Positions 63,688 through 64,000 of a stretch of 64,000 nucleotides of DNA are shown here, piece by piece. The number at the start of each line of letters is the position of its first letter. The stretch's first letter is position 1. Below the pieces are notes generated by a model. The model was not told the DNA's origin. It worked only from the letters and a program-made list of their open reading frames with translations, and searched no databases. The position numbers and the translations under genes were made by a program. The DNA comes from Streptomyces shenzhenensis (GTDB lineage Bacteria > Actinomycetota > Actinomycetes > Streptomycetales > Streptomycetaceae): the NCBI RefSeq assembly GCF_003688995.1, contig NZ_PENI01000001.1, forward strand, positions 310,001-374,000, read 5' to 3'.

Positions 63688-64000
63688 CTACTTGCCCGTG
63701 ATGGTGCCGAAGTCCACCCCGGAGCCCAGCAGAAGTCCGGCGCCCAGCAGGAGCATCGTGGCCGGGACCATGAACGTGGTGATCATCAGCGTGGCCTTGG
63801 GCACCGCACGGGCGGCCTTGCGGCGGGCGTTCTGCGCGTCGGTGCGGCGCATGTCCTTGGCCAGGGCCACGAGGGTGTCGACGATCGGCGCGCCCAGCTC
63901 CTCGCCCTGCTGCAACGCCGTGACGAACATGGCCACCTGCTCGGAGTCGTTGCGGCGGCGCAGCTCCGCGAAGGCCTGGCGGCGGCTCATGCCGAGGTCC
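63688..64000 (-). CDS. Type II secretion F / TadC-like membrane protein, C-terminal fragment
   Basis: Only the C-terminal ~104 residues are in the window; the gene continues off the right edge. MSRRQAFAELRRRNDSEQVA, ALQQGEELGAPIVDTLVALA and the closing helix TLMITTFMVPATMLLLGAG match the T2SS-F/TadC end. In the Tad system the TadB/TadC platform drives Flp pilin assembly. Twenty-three bases separate its stop from the kinase ATG. Confidence 0.82.
   Translation of the reverse strand, partial: DLGMSRRQAFAELRRRNDSEQVAMFVTALQQGEELGAPIVDTLVALAKDMRRTDAQNARRKAARAVPKATLMITTFMVPATMLLLGAGLLLGSGVDFGTITGK

Overview
The window is chromosomal DNA of a Streptomyces or a very close relative. The evidence is very high GC with G/C third positions, many GTG and a few TTG starts, ATGA/GTGA overlaps, a WhiB-family regulator, an OxyR-AhpCD locus, class II GlpX, polyphosphate glucokinase, type VII secretion genes and the GGGGCGCGGGGAAC-type intergenic repeat familiar from this genus. 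From memory, the gene order glpX / WhiB-like / DUF1707 / class I fumarase / fumC, and PBP / oxyR-ahpCD, resembles the Streptomyces coelicolor core; no alignment was run.

Layout. 1-11,200: type VII (ESX-like) secretion genes eccB (edge), eccD, eccC, a mycosin and a beta-helix protein fused to two EccA-like AAA modules. WXG100 substrates and EccE are not in the window. 11,400-17,700: an AraC regulator followed by an ABC uptake operon (ATPase, lipoprotein, fused double permease) and a C39-like cysteine hydrolase, behind a candidate iron box; this looks like an iron/siderophore import cassette. 17,780-20,820: a small accessory island with an archaeal-type ATPase, a hypothetical gene and a PIN/RHH toxin-antitoxin pair.

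21,000-36,800: core metabolism. It holds ychF, a membrane protein, ppgK, ispH, xseAB, a nitroreductase-like reductase, a DUF4245 protein, glpX, a divergent hydrolase/TetR pair beside a transposase relic, a WhiB-like gene, a DUF1707 protein, a minisatellite-like repeat tract, and a class I and a class II fumarase in tandem. 36,800-43,840: a DUF402 protein, a GAF-PP2C-HATPase phosphatase, catalase and a class A PBP. 44,050-48,900: an SPFH/RHH pair and a PadR-ATPase-FtsX operon.

48,950-56,230: oxyR divergent from ahpCD, an AI-2E family membrane protein, a secreted lytic transglycosylase-like protein, a PIN-PhoH ATPase and isoprenyl transferase uppS. 56,230-58,810: a 52-codon small ORF ahead of a strong terminator, a methyltransferase, an acetyltransferase and a decayed luciferase-like oxidoreductase. 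58,855-64,000: a DUF192 gene, then a minus-strand Tad/Flp pilus-type locus (TadC fragment, sensor kinase, response regulator, Flp pilin, TadE/G-like protein, putative lipoprotein, OmpA-domain protein) running off the right edge.

Functional themes are envelope export and assembly (type VII secretion, Tad pilus, PBP, UppS, transglycosylase), peroxide defence (OxyR, AhpCD, catalase) and central carbon metabolism (GlpX, PpgK, fumarases). Several candidate operators were read directly from the DNA. No rRNA, tRNA, CRISPR array, intact insertion sequence, prophage or natural-product synthase cluster was seen.
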